Shown here: piece after piece, positions 52,317 to 60,641 of the stretch
How the letters are laid out: each line of letters begins with the position of its first letter
How positions within the stretch are numbered: position 1 is the stretch's first letter
Assembly: GCA_964400125.1 (NCBI GenBank)
Contig: CAYNSR010000013.1
Span: forward strand, 1 to 64,000
Direction of reading: 5' to 3'
DNA: 64,000 bases
From: Micavibrio sp964400125
GTDB taxonomy: Bacteria > Pseudomonadota > Alphaproteobacteria > Micavibrionales > Micavibrionaceae
Notes under the pieces: model-generated
What the model was told of the DNA's origin: nothing
The model's input: only the letters and a program-made list of their open reading frames with translations
The model's database searches: none
Made by a program: the position numbers and the translations under genes

Positions 52317-52480
52317 TTAGAGCATTGTCTGAGGAGATTGGTTCAAAAATTGTCTCCGTCATTCCCTGGATTTACGAAGCAAATCCCAGGGGAATCCATG
52401 GATCGCCTTAGAATTTTCTTTGAAAATTCAGGCGATGACGGTGGTTGAATTTGATTCGATCTTATCGAGAAAGGCTCTAA
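52317..52480 (-). repeat. MITE-like repeat, copy B (complete)
   Basis: Both ends are the inverted heptamer TTAGAGC (52317-52323) and GCTCTAA (52474-52480), with internal CGTCATCGCC and CCTGGGATTTGC blocks also found in copies A and C. TA at each boundary fits a TA target site, as used by IS630/Tc1-type transposases. It lies between the left direct repeat and the antiporter gene. Confidence 0.85.
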
Positions 52481-52510
52481 TATCGGTTCCCAACTTAAGG
52501 GAGAGAATAG

Positions 52511-53470
52511 ATGATTGATATTTTGATGATACTTGGCGGCCTTGTGCTTCTGTTTTTCGGCGGTGAGGGATTGATTAAAGGCTCGGTATCGATCGCCCGC
52601 AATTTTGGGCTTTCAAAGCTGCTGGTCAGTGCGGTTGTGGTAGGCTTTGGCACATCGATGCCAGAAATGACAGTCTCTGTCGGCGCGGCCCTGAAAGGCG
52701 CGTCGGATATTGCCATCGGGAATGTCGTAGGCAGTAATATTGCGAATATCCTTCTGATTGTCGGTATTGCGGCCATTATGTGCCCGATATTTGTTGCTGG
52801 GGCCGCCGTTAAACGCGATACGTTTGTCATGCTGGCGGCCAGCGTTGCCCTGTGCGGTATTGCATTGACAGGCATGATTTCTCCTCTGGCCGGCGTTGTG
52901 ATGTTTGCTGCACTGATTGGCTATATCGCCTATGCATACAGCCAAGATAAAAAAGGCGGTGCCGAAACTGTTCAGCACATCGAAGAAGATATCGAAGGCG
53001 AGCCGCAGCTCAGCTCGTTAAAAGCATCGGTTTTCGCTCTGGGCGGTCTGGCCCTGCTGATTGGTGGCGCCTATATTCTGGTTGAAGGCGCGGTTTCTAT
53101 TGCCAGAGGCTTTGGCATTTCCGAGGCCGTTATTGGTTTGACAATCGTTGCTGTTGGAACGTCTTTGCCGGAACTGGCAACAGCCATTGTGGCAGGAATG
53201 CGAAAGCACAGTGATGTGATTATTGGCAATATTCTGGGAAGCAACATCTTTAACATTCTTTCGATACTCGGAGTGACCGCTATGATCTCGCCGATTCCTA
53301 TTGGTGAACAAATCGCAGGCTCAGATGTCTGGATTATGCTTGGCGTTGCAGCGTTCCTGTCAGTTTATCTGTTGCGCGGGGCGACCATAGGGCGGATCAG
53401 TGGTCTGGTGATGCTGTGCGCTTATACTATTTACACAGCCTGGCTCTATATGAACGGTATGTCTGCATAA
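52511..53470 (+). CDS. Sodium/calcium antiporter (YrbG-like, CaCA superfamily)
   Basis: 319 aa with about ten membrane segments in two inverted halves. Each half contains the alpha repeat: VVGFGTSMPEMTVSVGAALKGASDIAIGNVVGSNIANILLIVG (about 50-90) and IVAVGTSLPELATAIVAGMRKHSDVIIGNILGSNIFNILSILGV (about 205-250), with the Glu and Asn/Asp ligands of CaCA exchangers. It would export calcium against sodium. A charged loop (about 140-165) divides the halves. The gene is more AT-rich than its neighbours and lies between 27-base direct repeats, so it looks acquired. Confidence 0.9.
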   Translation: MIDILMILGGLVLLFFGGEGLIKGSVSIARNFGLSKLLVSAVVVGFGTSMPEMTVSVGAALKGASDIAIGNVVGSNIANILLIVGIAAIMCPIFVAGAAVKRDTFVMLAASVALCGIALTGMISPLAGVVMFAALIGYIAYAYSQDKKGGAETVQHIEEDIEGEPQLSSLKASVFALGGLALLIGGAYILVEGAVSIARGFGISEAVIGLTIVAVGTSLPELATAIVAGMRKHSDVIIGNILGSNIFNILSILGVTAMISPIPIGEQIAGSDVWIMLGVAAFLSVYLLRGATIGRISGLVMLCAYTIYTAWLYMNGMSA

Positions 53471-53477
53471 AGTCTGG

Positions 53478-53515
53478 ACCAACAAAAACCCCGGCCTTTC
53501 GTGCAGCCGGGGTTT
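53478..53515. terminator. Rho-independent terminator containing the right direct repeat
   Basis: AAAACCCCGGC (53484-53494) pairs with GCCGGGGTTTT (53505-53515) around a 10-base loop, between the convergent antiporter and the 206-aa gene. The left arm and loop equal the 52259-52285 repeat. Confidence 0.85.
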
Positions 53516-53544
53516 TGTATGTGTGCCTTTTTATGTCCGTGTGT

Positions 53545-54165
53545 TTACGCGATCGGCGCTTCGACCCGGATCGGTAGGTCGGCGGCGATGGGTTCGTCGT
53601 CGAGCATTTCGATCATACCGGTGGGCTGGACCGCGAAATTAGCGATAAACAGCGCATTGGAATAAAACACCACCGCATCGCAGAGATAAAAGCCCTGCTC
53701 GTTCTTGCCCTCATAGGTGGCCGGACGGATCGTGCCTTCGATGACGGAGCGGGTCTGTGCATCCATGTTTTTCGGCATGTCGGCGTCTTCCATTGATTCC
53801 GCGATCAGGAAGGGGCCTTCCTCCCCGCGCACGAAGAAGCAGAAGAAACGCAGATATTCAAGCACATTGGCTTCGGTGATTTTGACCGGAGCCTTGGCGT
53901 TGACTTCATGGATGGGCGGCGATGTGCCGTTCAGGCGGTAGAGATTGCCCGCTTCGGTCAGATAGTAAATGGTCAGGGCCTGCGGCGACCACATCGGGTC
54001 CTGCACGCGAACAAGCACGACATTGTCGTAAAAGGGCAAAGCGCGCCAGGCGACCTTTGTACTTTGCGGCGAGACTTTATACTTCCCGTCGATCGGGTTG
54101 ATCTGGTCGATAAAGCCTTGCAGATATTCCCCCTCGACCGGGGTCCAGTTGTCGTCATTATACAT
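53545..54165 (-). CDS. Hypothetical protein, 206 aa
   Basis: Not recognised. Soluble, mixed alpha/beta, without signal peptide: WTPVEGEYLQGFIDQINPIDGKYK, KVAWRALPFYDNVVLVRVQDPMW and GFYLCDAVVFYSNALFIANFAV are readable segments. It is probably a single gene; a 114-base gap precedes the next gene. It could be a narrow-range alphaproteobacterial protein. Confidence 0.65.
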   Translation of the reverse strand: MYNDDNWTPVEGEYLQGFIDQINPIDGKYKVSPQSTKVAWRALPFYDNVVLVRVQDPMWSPQALTIYYLTEAGNLYRLNGTSPPIHEVNAKAPVKITEANVLEYLRFFCFFVRGEEGPFLIAESMEDADMPKNMDAQTRSVIEGTIRPATYEGKNEQGFYLCDAVVFYSNALFIANFAVQPTGMIEMLDDEPIAADLPIRVEAPIA

Positions 54166-54279
54166 GGACGATCCTTGCCTTCATGTTGAATAAGTGGTGG
54201 ACAAATCCAGACGCTATCATGACCAGAGCGGTCAAAAGGTGCAAGCCCCTGATTACAAAAAGTGAAGCCTGTAAAAATG

Positions 54280-54495
54280 TCAGGCGTGATGATGGCGGTT
54301 TGTGTCGTCAAAAGCCTGCCCGATCAGACGGAAAATCCACAGGGTGCACAGAGTAAACAGCCCCAGACCGTGTAGGTAGAACCCGCCCCCGGCGGTGTGC
54401 GCCGCCAGATAGAGCCCCGTCAGGCCAGCCAGCGCAAGGAACCCCCCGAGCGGCCAGCGCCATTTTCCGGAATCGTGATGATGATCGCAGGACAT
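54280..54495 (-). CDS. Small two-helix membrane protein, 71 aa
   Basis: Started at ATG 54495 with AAAGG 8 bases upstream; an ATG two codons before lies too close to that site. Histidines cluster at both ends (CDHHHD and RHHHA), with two membrane helices between (PLGGFLALAGLTGLYLAAH and GLFTLCTLWIFRLIGQAF). Metal binding through the His ends is possible. Family not recognised. Confidence 0.6.
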   Translation of the reverse strand: MSCDHHHDSGKWRWPLGGFLALAGLTGLYLAAHTAGGGFYLHGLGLFTLCTLWIFRLIGQAFDDTNRHHHA

Positions 54496-54624
54496 TGGCA
54501 TATCCTTTCATTAAGATAGAGATAGGAAGCGGACGCCCCCCGGTGAACCCCCCCAATCTACGCCGCGTCCGGTTAACAAGAGGCTAATGGCGGCCCGGCA
54601 GCACTCTGCCGTGTTGCTTTGTGG

Positions 54625-54653
54625 TTGACAGAACCCGCCACGGGGGCTATAAA
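54625..54653 (+). promoter_or_regulatory. Strong sigma70 promoter of the rpmH operon
   Basis: TTGACA at 54625-54630 and TATAAA at 54648-54653 are 17 bases apart, the optimum. It precedes rpmH by about 54 bases, giving a leader of 45-50 bases. Confidence 0.85.
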
Positions 54654-54672
54654 ACCGCCCTTTAGAGCAGAG

Positions 54673-54681
54673 TTATCCACG
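54673..54681 (+). promoter_or_regulatory. DnaA-box-like site in rpmH leader
   Basis: TTATCCACG differs from the consensus TTATCCACA at the last base only. It sits just after the promoter of rpmH, so it could link this operon to DnaA. A single site is weak evidence. Confidence 0.35.
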
Positions 54682-54706
54682 GAATTCAGGAAATCGGAGC
54701 GAAACC

Positions 54707-54841
54707 ATGAAACGCACCTATCAACCAAGCCGCATCGTTCGCGCCCGCCGTCATGGCTTCCGCGCCCGCATGGCCACCCGTGGCGGTCGTGCCGTTCTGG
54801 CCAATCGCCGTTCGCAGGGTCGCAAGAAACTCTCGGCATAA
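54707..54841 (+). CDS. rpmH: Ribosomal protein L34
   Basis: 44 aa, full length. MKRTYQPSRIVRARRHGFRARM and RGGRAVLANRRSQGRKKL match L34 throughout. It opens the conserved rpmH-rnpA-yidD-yidC cluster. It is the component of the large subunit near the peptide exit region. The gap to rnpA is 49 bases. Confidence 0.98.
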   Translation: MKRTYQPSRIVRARRHGFRARMATRGGRAVLANRRSQGRKKLSA

Positions 54842-54890
54842 CGCGAAGGGCGGGACGTTTTTCGTCCTCCCCGCATCCCGGTCGAGGGTT

Positions 54891-55262
54891 ATGAAAGCGA
54901 CAAGGAACCAGTTGGAATCGTTAGGCCGCCTGCAGAGGCGGTCTGATTTTTTGCGGGCCCGGGAGCAGGGGCGCAAGTGGGTGTCGCAAAGCCTGATCCT
55001 GCAGGTTGTTGAAAATACAGGAGAACAGGCACGATTTGGCCTGACGGTCACAAAAAAAGTCTCCTCTTCCGCCGTGGTCCGGAACCGCATCCGCCGCCGT
55101 TTGCGGGCGCTGGCCGCGCATGTGCTGGCGGAGCGGGCGCAAGGGGGCGTCGATTATGTCCTGATCGGGCGCGTCGAAACCGAAACCCGGGATTTCGCGG
55201 TGCTGGAAAAGGATTTGCTATGGTGCCTGAAACGGCTCGACCTGCTGAAGGAACCTGAATGA
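54891..55262 (+). CDS. rnpA: Ribonuclease P protein component
   Basis: 123 aa from the ATG at 54891. Family segments are LGRLQRRSDFLRAREQGRKWVSQSLILQV, RFGLTVTKKVSSSAVVRNRIRRRLRALA (the RNR box) and a final DYVLIGRVET. It binds the M1 RNA and supports 5' maturation of tRNA. An upstream frame reaching 54753 overlaps rpmH and lacks a start signal. It overlaps yidD by ATGA. Confidence 0.94.
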   Translation: MKATRNQLESLGRLQRRSDFLRAREQGRKWVSQSLILQVVENTGEQARFGLTVTKKVSSSAVVRNRIRRRLRALAAHVLAERAQGGVDYVLIGRVETETRDFAVLEKDLLWCLKRLDLLKEPE

Positions 55263-55522
55263 AAAAAATACTGATGCTGCTGTTGCGCGGTTATGCGCGC
55301 TGGGTGTCACCTGTGCTGGGGGCGGGGAAATGCCGCTATTTCCCCCATTGTTCGGCCTATGCGGTCGAAGCGGTCGAGCGGCATGGCTGCGTCCGGGGCG
55401 GATTTTTGGCCCTGCGCCGGGTTTTGGCCTGCCACCCTTACGGGCGAAGGCCCTTCCTTGATCCGGTTCCCTCGTCTATAACAGCCCCCCAAGACGACGA
55501 TGATAATAAGCAAAGGTACTGA
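55259..55522 (+). CDS. yidD: Membrane protein insertion efficiency factor YidD
   Basis: 87 aa. The YidD signature is visible: LLRGYARWVSPVLGAGKCRYFPHCSAYAVEAVERHGCVRGGFLALRRVLACHPYG, with four conserved Cys. The N-terminal amphipathic helix binds the membrane. It starts at ATGA overlap with rnpA and is followed at 55524 by yidC. Confidence 0.95.
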   Translation: MKKILMLLLRGYARWVSPVLGAGKCRYFPHCSAYAVEAVERHGCVRGGFLALRRVLACHPYGRRPFLDPVPSSITAPQDDDDNKQRY

Positions 55523-55523
55523 C

Positions 55524-57455
55524 ATGGCGTTTCGAGGCGGCCCGGTGATGGGCATGAACAACCAGAATGACCAGATGCACCCGGAAGATCGGCGCAATCT
55601 GATTATTTTCATTTTGCTGGCCATGGCGATTTATTTCGCGTTCGACCATTTCGTTTTGCAGCCGAAAATCGCGCAGATGCGCGCGGTGCAGATGCAGACC
55701 GCCGAGGGTACGGATATTCGTCCGGCGGGGGACGGGGTCGAAGCAGCCGTGATCGTGACCCGCGAACAGGCCGTGAGCGCGGCGCGGCGCATGCCGTTTG
55801 ATAACGGGGCGATTTTCGGCACCCTGCCGGTGCAGGGGACGCGCATCGACGATGTGCAACTGAAAAAATATTTCCTGACACTGGGCGGATCGGATCATGT
55901 GCCGGTGCTGTCGCCTGCGGGTACGGCGCATCCGCGCTTTGTCGAGCTGGGCTGGATCGCGGAGGAAACGACGACACGGGTGCCGGATAAAAACACCAGT
56001 TGGCGTGTCGAAGGAAACGATGTTCTCGGTATCAACGCACCGGTGCGCATGAGCTGGGCGAATGGGCAGGGGCTGGTGTTCACGCGCACGCTTTCGCTCG
56101 ATGATCGTTATGTCGTGACGGTGACGCAAACGGTCAGGAATGACGGCGGGGCGACGGCGACGCTGTATCCTTATGCGCTGGTCGCCGGGATCGGCCTGCC
56201 GCCGGGGCTGTCGAAGACCGCCATCGCCCATGAGGGGCCGATCGGGTATATCGGCGAAAAATTGCATGAAATCAAATACAAAACGCTGGCGGAAAAGGGC
56301 GATCAGGCCTTCGTCGCCGACCGGGGCTGGATCGGGATTACCGATAAATACTGGCTGACTGCCGTGATTCCGGAACAGGGCGAGGTCATGAAATATCGTT
56401 TTCTGGCGACGCCTGCATCGAATGGCGACCGGCGTTACCAGACGGATCTGCGCGGCGAACCCCGCAATATCGCGCCGGGGGACAGCGTAGAATCGACCAT
56501 GCATGTGTTCGCCGGGGCGAAAGAGGTGCAGCAGCTCATCCGTTATGAAGATCAATACAATGTGCCGCATTTCGATCTGGCGGTGGATTTTGGCCTCTGG
56601 TACTTCCTGACCAAGCCGTTCTTTTTCCTGCTGTCGTTCCTCGGCCATTCGACCGGGAATTTCGGCATTGCGATTATTATCTTCACCATCATTTTGCGGG
56701 CGGCGATGTTTCCGCTCAACAATACGTCCTATCGGTCGTTTGCCAAGCTGAAGAAAATCGCGCCGGAAATGACGGAAATGCGGACCAAATACGGCGACGA
56801 TAAACAAAAGCTGCAACAGGCGCTGGTGGCGCTTTATACCAAGGAAAAGGTCAATCCGGCGGCGGGATGCCTGCCGATTTTGTTGCAGATCCCGATTTTC
56901 TTTGCGCTTTACAAGGTGTTGTCGGTGACGATTGAAATGCGGCATGCGCCGTTTTTCGGATGGATTCAGGATCTGTCGGTCATGGACCCGACGACGGTTT
57001 TCAATCTGTTCGGCTTGATCCCGTGGACGCCGCCGTCGTTTCTTATGATCGGGGCGTGGCCGTGCATGATGATGGTGGCGATGCTGGTGCAGCGGCAGAT
57101 GAACCCGCCGCCGCAAGACCCGGTGCAGGCCAGAATGATCCAGTTGATGCCGTATCTGCTGACCTTCATCATGGCGAACTTTGCCGCCGGGCTGGTTATT
57201 TACTGGACGGTCAGCAACGTGCTGTCGATCCTCCAGCAATATATCATCATGCGTTCGATGGGCGTCGAAGTGAAATTCTTCCACAAGCCGGAAGCCGAAA
57301 AGAAGCTGGAAGACGAAGTCAAAAAAGGCCCGGCGGTCCATCCCGGTCTGGAGATGGCGGAAGACAATATCGAGCATGCGCTGTTTGGCGATGATGCGGA
57401 GCCTGCCAAACCGGTGAATGTTTCGCCGCCGCGCAGGAAGAAAAAGAAGAAATGA
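55524..57455 (+). CDS. yidC: Membrane protein insertase YidC
   Basis: 643 aa from the ATG at 55524 with AAAGG 7 bases before. It has the Gram-negative layout: N-terminal membrane helix (NLIIFILLAMAIYFAFDHFV), a large periplasmic beta domain (about 70-350), then five membrane segments (LWYFLTKPFFFLLSFLGHSTGNFGIAIIIFTIILRAAMFPL ... NPAAGCLPILLQIPIFFALYKVL ... LMPYLLTFIMANFAAGLVIYWTVSNVLSILQQYIIMRSMG). The basic C-terminus (PPRRKKKKK) is ribosome-facing. ATGA overlap with engB. Confidence 0.97.
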   Translation: MAFRGGPVMGMNNQNDQMHPEDRRNLIIFILLAMAIYFAFDHFVLQPKIAQMRAVQMQTAEGTDIRPAGDGVEAAVIVTREQAVSAARRMPFDNGAIFGTLPVQGTRIDDVQLKKYFLTLGGSDHVPVLSPAGTAHPRFVELGWIAEETTTRVPDKNTSWRVEGNDVLGINAPVRMSWANGQGLVFTRTLSLDDRYVVTVTQTVRNDGGATATLYPYALVAGIGLPPGLSKTAIAHEGPIGYIGEKLHEIKYKTLAEKGDQAFVADRGWIGITDKYWLTAVIPEQGEVMKYRFLATPASNGDRRYQTDLRGEPRNIAPGDSVESTMHVFAGAKEVQQLIRYEDQYNVPHFDLAVDFGLWYFLTKPFFFLLSFLGHSTGNFGIAIIIFTIILRAAMFPLNNTSYRSFAKLKKIAPEMTEMRTKYGDDKQKLQQALVALYTKEKVNPAAGCLPILLQIPIFFALYKVLSVTIEMRHAPFFGWIQDLSVMDPTTVFNLFGLIPWTPPSFLMIGAWPCMMMVAMLVQRQMNPPPQDPVQARMIQLMPYLLTFIMANFAAGLVIYWTVSNVLSILQQYIIMRSMGVEVKFFHKPEAEKKLEDEVKKGPAVHPGLEMAEDNIEHALFGDDAEPAKPVNVSPPRRKKKKK

Positions 57456-58087
57456 ACGAAGACGCAGACGCCGCCGAAAACGCCCGCCGCATTTTTGCCG
57501 GGTCATGCGATTTTATCGCCGGGGTGCAAAAACCGGCGCAATTGCGTGAATTCGACTGGGTTTTGCCCGAAGCGGGATTCGTCGGGCGGTCCAATGTCGG
57601 CAAATCGTCGCTGGTCAATGCCCTGACCGGGCGCAAGACGCTGGCGCGGGTGTCGCATACGCCGGGCCGGACGCAGCAGCTCAATTTTTTCGATCTCGGC
57701 GGCCATCTGATGATGGTGGACATGCCGGGATACGGTTTTGCCAAGGTGTCAAAGCAGATGCGCGCCGATTGGGATGACCTGATTTTTACCTATCTGCGCG
57801 ACCAAAAGACGCTGCGCGTGGTTTTTATGCTGATCGATTCCCGGCACGGTATCAAGGATGTCGATCTTGCGGTGATGAGCCTGCTCGATTCGTCCGGTGT
57901 TCCCTATCGCATCGTCCTGACCAAGGTGGACAAGGCGGAGGCGCTGGAGGATATGATGGCCAAAACCGCAGAGGTCTTGAAAAAACGCCCCGCCGCTTTT
58001 CCGCTGATCTATCCGACCAGCGCCGAAACGGGCGATGGTCTTGCCGCCTTGCGCACCGCCGTTTTGCAGGCGGTCAGCGGCCAGTGA
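57452..58087 (+). CDS. engB: Ribosome biogenesis GTPase YihA/YsxC (EngB)
   Basis: 211 aa GTPase. G1 GFVGRSNVGKSSLVNAL, G2 TPGRTQQLNFF, G3 VDMPGYGFAKV, G4 LTKVDKAEAL and G5 PTSAETGDG are all present, with the N-terminal helix CDFIAGVQKPAQLREFDWVLPEAG. It acts in assembly of the 50S subunit. Its stop overlaps, on the opposite strand, the 232-aa gene by 14 bases. Confidence 0.96.
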   Translation: MNEDADAAENARRIFAGSCDFIAGVQKPAQLREFDWVLPEAGFVGRSNVGKSSLVNALTGRKTLARVSHTPGRTQQLNFFDLGGHLMMVDMPGYGFAKVSKQMRADWDDLIFTYLRDQKTLRVVFMLIDSRHGIKDVDLAVMSLLDSSGVPYRIVLTKVDKAEALEDMMAKTAEVLKKRPAAFPLIYPTSAETGDGLAALRTAVLQAVSGQ

Positions 58088-58772
58088 TAATGGTGTAAAA
58101 ACCGTATGCGCCGCTATTGGTCACGCACAGGGCGGGGATGTCTTCGCAATCGGCGCAGATCGTGGCATCGAATTCCAGCACATTGGTGCCCGTGTGGCGG
58201 GACGTATCGATAAAGACGTTCGGGACGGTATTGCTCAACGCGGGGATGGCGGTCGATCCGGTCAGGGTTTTATTGATGGCCTGACACATGGGTTCCGCAA
58301 GCCCCCATGCCACCAGCAGCACATCGGTCATCGCCGTCGGCGTCCATGCGACGTTGCTGAAACGTCCGAGATACCAGCCTGCATCGGGGTTGCTGATCCC
58401 GGATTGGACCGCGTCGCGGGGAAGGGCGGCGCGGATCAGCCCGCCGCCATGCGGATGAAAGACTTGCGGCGCGGGGGAATCGGACGGGTCGTCAAACCCG
58501 ACCTCGCCAGGCAGCATGAAGAGAAGGTCGGAAACCGATTCGCCGGTCATCAGCATCATGTCGATGGATTGCCGCACCTGCATCGGGTAGGCCAGAATCT
58601 GGTTGGCGAGAATGGCCGCCCGGTCGCCGTCCAGCCTGCCGCTTTCGCTGCTGTCGTTCTGGCGGGCGAGAATGAAAGACAGGGCGGCAAACAGGGCCAC
58701 GACCAGCAACACATAAATTGTTGCATTCCCGAGTTCTTTTGAATCTTTGAAAGACGGGGCGGGCTGTGTCAT
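58074..58772 (-). CDS. Pilin-like/TadE-like hypothetical membrane protein, 232 aa
   Basis: One N-terminal membrane helix (NATIYVLLVVALFAALSFILA) after a short basic-free segment resembles a prepilin-type or Tad-pilus-like N-terminus, but no clear cleavage motif is present. The rest is extracytoplasmic, with Cys in CQAINKTLTG and CADCEDIPALCVTNSG that could pair. It may be a minor pseudopilin (inference). It overlaps the end of engB (14 bases) and is divergent from rmuC. Confidence 0.6.
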   Translation of the reverse strand: MTQPAPSFKDSKELGNATIYVLLVVALFAALSFILARQNDSSESGRLDGDRAAILANQILAYPMQVRQSIDMMLMTGESVSDLLFMLPGEVGFDDPSDSPAPQVFHPHGGGLIRAALPRDAVQSGISNPDAGWYLGRFSNVAWTPTAMTDVLLVAWGLAEPMCQAINKTLTGSTAIPALSNTVPNVFIDTSRHTGTNVLEFDATICADCEDIPALCVTNSGAYGFYTIITGR

Positions 58773-58825
58773 AACTTTGTCATTCTATCATAAAAAGGTT
58801 TGCAACGCTTGGACGGGATTATGCA

Positions 58826-60022
58826 ATGGATATGAATGCGATTTCCATCGATGTTTTTTCTCTGCTGGCCGGGGGGATTGCCGGGCTGGCGCTGGGGGCT
58901 TTGTGCGCGGCGTTTCCGGTCCTGTATCTGATTCGGGAAAAGGCCGCGCTGGCCGCCCGGCTGGGCAGCGAACAGGAAGGGCGCGAACGGGCGCAGGCGG
59001 AGTTTCGTTTGCTGGCGCAATCGGCGTTGAAGGACAATCAGGAACAGTTTTTGGTGTTGGCCGGGGAAAAGCTGAAGGCGCTGCAAAATGACGGGGCGCA
59101 CGATCTGGAAAAACGCCAGACGGCGATTTTGGAAATGGTCAAGCCGTTGCAAAAACATCTCGAAGCCCTCGGCAATACGGTCGAACAGATCAAGGGCACG
59201 GATCAGGCGTTGAAGGACGAGATCAAATCCCTGACCCGCGAAACCGCGAAACTGTCCGGGGTGCTGCGCGATCCCACCGCGCAGGGACAATGGGGCGAAT
59301 ATATTCTCGAAGGGGTGATGGAGCATTCCGGCCTGATAAAGGGTGTGCATTATGTGACGCAGGAAACGCTCGGCGCCGCGCACCGCCCGGATGCGATTAT
59401 CAATCTGACGGGGGGGTTGAAGATCGTCGTCGATGCCAAAACGCCGCTGAACGATTTTGCCGCGATGATGGAACAAAGCCTGTCGGCGGATGAAAACGAT
59501 GCCGTGATCCGGAAACTTGCCGGGCAGGTGCGCAATCACATTCTGGCGCTGTCGAAGAAGGGTTACTGGGAAAACCTTGAAAATGAAGGGGTCGATTTCA
59601 CCGTTTTGTTCCTGCCTTCGGAGCCGTTGTTTTCGATGGCGTTGCGGGGCGATCCAGGGCTTGTCGATCTGGCCGCGTCGAAAAATATCATTCTGGCGTC
59701 GCCGACGCTGATGATGGCGCTTTTGCGGGTAGTGAAAATGGGCTGGCGTCAGGCCGATCTGGCTGAAAACGCGCGCGCTATTTCCGAGCAGGGGTCGATT
59801 TTGTACCAGCGCCTTGTCGTTTTTTCCGACCATCTTGGCCGGGTTGGAAAGGGCTTGTCAGGGGCGCTGGACAGTTATAATAGTGCCGTCGGTTCGCTTG
59901 ACCGCATGGTTTTCCCGGCAACGCGCAAATTGCAGGAGCTGGGGGTGCAGGACGGCGGCAAGAAACTGGCGGAGATAACGCCGATTGAAGAGGCCCCGCG
60001 CCGCCTCGCCGGAAACGAATAA
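58826..60022 (+). CDS. rmuC: DNA recombination protein RmuC
   Basis: 398 aa. N-terminal membrane helix (VFSLLAGGIAGLALGALCAAFPVLYLI), a coiled coil (about 35-140) and the RmuC nuclease-like domain with GQWGEYILEGVMEHSGLIKGVHY, RPDAIINLTGGLKIVVDAKTPLNDF (D...DAK core of the restriction-like fold), and LFLPSEPLFSMAL. RmuC limits DNA inversions and has a predicted nuclease role. It ends 31 bases before def. Confidence 0.92.
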   Translation: MDMNAISIDVFSLLAGGIAGLALGALCAAFPVLYLIREKAALAARLGSEQEGRERAQAEFRLLAQSALKDNQEQFLVLAGEKLKALQNDGAHDLEKRQTAILEMVKPLQKHLEALGNTVEQIKGTDQALKDEIKSLTRETAKLSGVLRDPTAQGQWGEYILEGVMEHSGLIKGVHYVTQETLGAAHRPDAIINLTGGLKIVVDAKTPLNDFAAMMEQSLSADENDAVIRKLAGQVRNHILALSKKGYWENLENEGVDFTVLFLPSEPLFSMALRGDPGLVDLAASKNIILASPTLMMALLRVVKMGWRQADLAENARAISEQGSILYQRLVVFSDHLGRVGKGLSGALDSYNSAVGSLDRMVFPATRKLQELGVQDGGKKLAEITPIEEAPRRLAGNE

Positions 60023-60053
60023 ACGCCGGGAACAAATAAACGAAAGAGCGATC

Positions 60054-60635
60054 ATGAATTTGCTGAAAATCATCACCGTGCCAGACCCCGTTTTAAAGGC
60101 CGTGGCCCAGCCAGTGGCGCGGGTCGATGATTCGGTGCGCCGGATGCTCGAGGATATGCGCGATACCATGTATAACGCGCCGGGGATCGGCCTTGCCGCC
60201 AATCAGGTCAATGTCTTGCAACGCCTGATCGTGTGCAATGTGCAAGACGGTTCGTGGGAATATAGCGGCGAGGAACGGCACGGGGTCTTGCGTCTGGAAT
60301 CGGCGCGTCCGGAGGAAGAAAAGCCCCAGCCGCTGCTGATGGCGAATCCGGTCGTGATCTGGGAATCGGAACAGCGTTCCGTCTATGAGGAAGGATGCCT
60401 GTCGATTCCGGGGCAATATGCCGATGTCGAGCGCCCGGCCAGCGTCCGGGTGAAATATCTCGATATCGACAACACCGAACAGGAAATTCTGGCCGAAGGA
60501 CTGCTGTCGCATTGCGTCCAGCATGAAATCGACCATCTCAACGGGGTTTTGTTCGTGGATTATCTGTCGTCGCTGAAGCGCAGCATGATGTTGCGCAAGG
60601 TAGCGAAACTGCTGAAAGACAAAGAGGCGTTATAA
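60054..60635 (+). CDS. def: Peptide deformylase
   Basis: 193 aa. The three motifs are GIGLAANQV (GxGLAAxQ), EEGCLSIPG (EGCLS, Cys metal ligand) and QHEIDHLNG (HEIDH). It removes the formyl group from new proteins. It has an insert of about 20 residues (EERHGVLRLESARPEEEKPQ) between the first and second motif. Paired with fmt (6 bases). Confidence 0.96.
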   Translation: MNLLKIITVPDPVLKAVAQPVARVDDSVRRMLEDMRDTMYNAPGIGLAANQVNVLQRLIVCNVQDGSWEYSGEERHGVLRLESARPEEEKPQPLLMANPVVIWESEQRSVYEEGCLSIPGQYADVERPASVRVKYLDIDNTEQEILAEGLLSHCVQHEIDHLNGVLFVDYLSSLKRSMMLRKVAKLLKDKEAL

Positions 60636-60641
60636 TCTGCG

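Noticed and set aside
55476..57506. 676-aa open frame antisense to yidC
   Set aside because: Arg/His-rich translation without domains, fully covered by the well-supported yidC.
58035..58742. 235-aa open frame on the + strand after engB
   Set aside because: Antisense to the pilin-like gene and starts within engB; no motif.
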